Below, in pieces: positions 62,114 to 64,000 of a stretch of DNA of 64,000 nucleotides (the stretch's first letter is position 1; each line of letters begins with the position of its first letter). The translations under genes were made by a program, and so were the position numbers. The stretch lies in NCBI RefSeq assembly GCF_001787335.1, contig NZ_CP014674.1:124001-188000 (forward strand). Reading direction: 5' to 3'. The notes under the pieces are model-generated. The model did no database searches. It had not been told where the DNA came from and was given only the letters and a program-made list of their open reading frames with translations. The DNA comes from Kozakia baliensis. GTDB lineage: Bacteria; Pseudomonadota; Alphaproteobacteria; Acetobacterales; Acetobacteraceae.

Positions 62114-63502
62114 TTACAATTCCGCACCGCTCGGGGAGAAGCCGAAGGACGCCAAGGCGAGTTCCGGAGCGGTTTCATGGCGCAGCAGGGCCGGGAGAGC
62201 CGGAAGAAGGCTCAAAGCCGGATCGCGCGCATAAAGGGTGTCGATTTTCTCTTCGCGCAGTCGCACCCAATACCAGATGTCGCCATGCGCGCCTTCCACC
62301 GCGCCGAAACCCTCCCCACTCCCGACGGGCGGCATGGGCGGGGCGGGAAGCTCCGCCGCGAAACCCGCGCCGATCCGTTCGATCCGGCGTAGGGAATCCC
62401 GAATTTCCGCCAGTCGGAGGCGCTCTCGCGCCCAGGCGTCTCCGGCAAGTAGCGATCCGGCGCGACCGGGAACATGGCGCATATCGTCCTCATGCTGGCG
62501 GAGATCGAACGACCGCCCCGAAGCACGGCCCGTTAGCCCGCCGATGGAGAGCGCTTCGATTTGGCTTAGGCTGATCAGGCCGATCCGCCGAAGATTTTCA
62601 CTGAATTGTCGATGCAGCTTATCGAGCAGCGGCAGGCGCGGCATGAGCGCGGTATAGGCGGCTTGGGCCAGGGGTGGCGCTTCGATTCCTGGGGCGATGC
62701 CTTCGGGCGTGATGCTGTCGAGCAGACGCCTGGACGCCCCATGGCGCAGGCATAGCTCAGCAAGAAGATCTTCCGCCAGTTCCGCATGAGTGGCGAGAAG
62801 CCCGGCCCCGGTGAGGCGCGCCGTGGCGGCGATATCGCGCAGATGCACGCTGATCCGCTCGATTTCCGAAAGGATACTGCGCCCGTCTCGTGCGGCGGCG
62901 GTCGGGCGAACGCCGACGGCTTGCTCGATGGCGCGGGAATAAGCCAAAGCATGCGCGACGAAACCGCTGGCCGTGGCGCGCCCGACGAAGCGCAGCGCCT
63001 CCTCAGGCTTCAGGCCGTGCATGTTCTGCAACAGGCCCCGATGAGAAAAGCCGAGTTTGAGGGTAGGGCCGTTGAGCGCGAATGGCCCGGTGCGATCGCG
63101 GAACGGCTCATCCTCCGCGCGTAAGGGTGGTGGCGCGGCACCTGGGCCGGAGCGGGACGACCACGGCCAGCCGCGCGTCCAAAATCCGTGATCCAGCGCT
63201 GGGTCCGTGTCTGCGGCATCCAGCGGCTGCGTGCCCCATAGATCCTGCGCGATGCGTTCGGGCCAGGAGGCCGCGGGGAGACGAGAGGACAACGCGAAAT
63301 AGCGTTTTTGCGAAAGCGCCGTACTGGCCAGAAGCGGGCGCTCGCGCTCCAGAAACAGCGCGTAGGCGCGACGGTCGTCACACCAATGGGCGATGAACCA
63401 CAGCGGCGCGGCATCGATCATGGCGCGCCATTGAGCCTCGTCGAGTTCGTAATGCGCGGGCGCCACGCGTTCGCCCGTGCGGATGATGTCGGCCATGCTC
63501 AT
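62114..63502 (-). CDS. NuoD/HycE-like large subunit lacking Ni-binding cysteines
   Basis: A 462-residue protein related to complex I 49-kDa and group 4 hydrogenase large subunits. Residues 60-105 resemble the NuoC segment (SRLPAASWPERIAQDLWG); residues 150-230 contain LGFSHRGLLQNMHGL and VAHALAYSRAIEQAVGVRPTAAARDGRSILSEIERISVHL. The CxxC pairs that hold NiFe are absent, so it is not a working hydrogenase; an ion-pumping or hydrogenase-related complex is inferred. The start at 63502 (ATGA overlap with the upstream gene) is used instead of 63616, which would overlap by 118 bp. Confidence 0.75.
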   Translation of the reverse strand: MSMADIIRTGERVAPAHYELDEAQWRAMIDAAPLWFIAHWCDDRRAYALFLERERPLLASTALSQKRYFALSSRLPAASWPERIAQDLWGTQPLDAADTDPALDHGFWTRGWPWSSRSGPGAAPPPLRAEDEPFRDRTGPFALNGPTLKLGFSHRGLLQNMHGLKPEEALRFVGRATASGFVAHALAYSRAIEQAVGVRPTAAARDGRSILSEIERISVHLRDIAATARLTGAGLLATHAELAEDLLAELCLRHGASRRLLDSITPEGIAPGIEAPPLAQAAYTALMPRLPLLDKLHRQFSENLRRIGLISLSQIEALSIGGLTGRASGRSFDLRQHEDDMRHVPGRAGSLLAGDAWARERLRLAEIRDSLRRIERIGAGFAAELPAPPMPPVGSGEGFGAVEGAHGDIWYWVRLREEKIDTLYARDPALSLLPALPALLRHETAPELALASFGFSPSGAEL

Positions 63503-64000
63503 GAGGGACGCCACGCCAGGGACCAAGGAAGAAGCATCAGCAGAGGGCTGCTTAGCCCCAATGCCAACAGCAACCAGAGCGCGGCATCCTGCCGCCATGC
63601 CAAAAGAGTGGGCCAACGCATTTCGGTGCGGGCCGCCTGAATGGCGAGTGCGGCCAACACCGCCAATCCGACGAAAGGATGCGGCATAAGCAATACGCTG
63701 AGCAACAGAAGGGAAGCCGTGAAATGAGGATAGGGCGGCAAGCTGGAGGATGCCCAGCGGGCGGAACGCTCCGTCATTTCACCACTGCAAATCGCTAATC
63801 CGCCCGTCATGAATAGCAAGGCCGGAAGCACCGCGCCACCTTGCGCCGCGCAAAGCGTGGCCAGGGCGGCATGAAGACGCGGGCCGCATTGCCGCGCCAG
63901 CACGGCCAGCCATAATGTTCCCAACCCGGCCAGGAGGAACACCATATGCGTCACGTCCCGGTCCGGCAGGCGCAGCATCAACGCGAGCGCGCCGATCCGC
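63499..64000 (-). CDS. C-terminal part of a membrane protein, probably a HyfF/NuoN-like subunit
   Basis: The frame is open to the window edge, with at least 167 residues visible. It is hydrophobic, with segments MVFLLAGLGTLWLAVLA, GAVLPALLFMTGGLAI, FTASLLLLSVLLMPHPFVGLAVLAALA and ALWLLLALGLSSPLLMLLPW. The DVTHMVFLLAGLG and AVLPALLFMTGGLAI segments recall the membrane antiporter-like subunits of complex I and hydrogenase-4. It ends with ATGA overlapping the NuoD/HycE-like gene, and in hyf operons the F subunit precedes the G subunit. Identity is tentative. Confidence 0.55.
   Translation of the reverse strand, partial: RIGALALMLRLPDRDVTHMVFLLAGLGTLWLAVLARQCGPRLHAALATLCAAQGGAVLPALLFMTGGLAICSGEMTERSARWASSSLPPYPHFTASLLLLSVLLMPHPFVGLAVLAALAIQAARTEMRWPTLLAWRQDAALWLLLALGLSSPLLMLLPWSLAWRPS

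Noticed and set aside
1-64000. CRISPR array, insertion sequence, integrase or prophage
   Set aside because: No transposase or integrase gene, spaced repeats, or direct-repeat ends were seen; most gaps are short and genes are chromosomal housekeeping or metabolism.

Overview
The window looks like a chromosomal segment of an acetic acid bacterium (Acetobacteraceae, Alphaproteobacteria) with moderately high GC. The main evidence is a three-subunit periplasmic molybdenum aldehyde dehydrogenase of the AldFGH type at 53.5-57.7 kb. It is supported by an L-idonate 5-dehydrogenase locus, a YdfG-type short-chain dehydrogenase, several TonB-dependent receptors and a flagellar export cluster. Genus was not determined; a flagellated genus such as Asaia, Gluconobacter or Kozakia would fit. 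I see no insertion sequence, prophage, CRISPR array or rRNA operon. The only tRNA is tRNA-Glu(UUC) at 27.2 kb.

Layout. 0-5 kb: the tail of an unknown gene and two divergent TonB-dependent receptors with a Fur-like site between them. 5-12 kb: an ABC exporter pair, YqgE, YdfG, a PPK2 polyphosphate kinase, a DsbA-like protein and a lipoprotein related to gamma-glutamyltransferase. 12-17 kb: flagellar rod and export genes (fliOP divergent from flgBC-fliEQR-flhB). 17-27 kb: recA, a tandem pair of ferritin-like proteins, a ClpP with an N-terminal extension, an OmpA-like lipoprotein, alaC-hom, glpX and recJ. 27-32 kb: tRNA-Glu, a nitrilase-family amidase, adhP, a convergent bfd/bfr iron-storage pair and a DEAD-box helicase. 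32-45 kb: a FUSC membrane protein, a methyltransferase, a short luciferase-like protein, dapF-mtaB-ftsY, the idonate transporter/dehydrogenase locus and gap-pgk. 45-53 kb: a lipoprotein, two glycan genes, a large hybrid histidine kinase, a porin, an IsdG-like haem monooxygenase and selO. 53-62 kb: the molybdenum aldehyde dehydrogenase, a third TonB receptor, a MocA-TetR fusion, a small membrane protein and a molbindin. 62-64 kb: a NuoD/HycE-like large subunit without Ni ligands and the end of its membrane partner.

The most interesting part is 53.5-62.1 kb. One open reading frame (60263-61471, minus) joins a MobA/MocA-like nucleotidyltransferase, the type of enzyme that adds CMP to molybdopterin, to a TetR-family DNA-binding regulator. 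It lies upstream of a Mo-dependent aldehyde dehydrogenase that belongs to the family using that cytosine-dinucleotide cofactor. A molybdate-binding Mop protein is divergent beside it, and strong inverted repeats lie in the intergenic regions. I infer a self-contained molybdenum module in which one polypeptide may couple cofactor maturation to transcription.

A second notable system is the overlapping pair of ferritin-like proteins at 17.9-19.8 kb, whose four putative di-iron ligand positions have identical spacing in both. A third is the idonate locus, where a 10-bp inverted repeat would hide the ribosome-binding site of the transporter. All spans and residue numbers were read by eye; no database search was possible.
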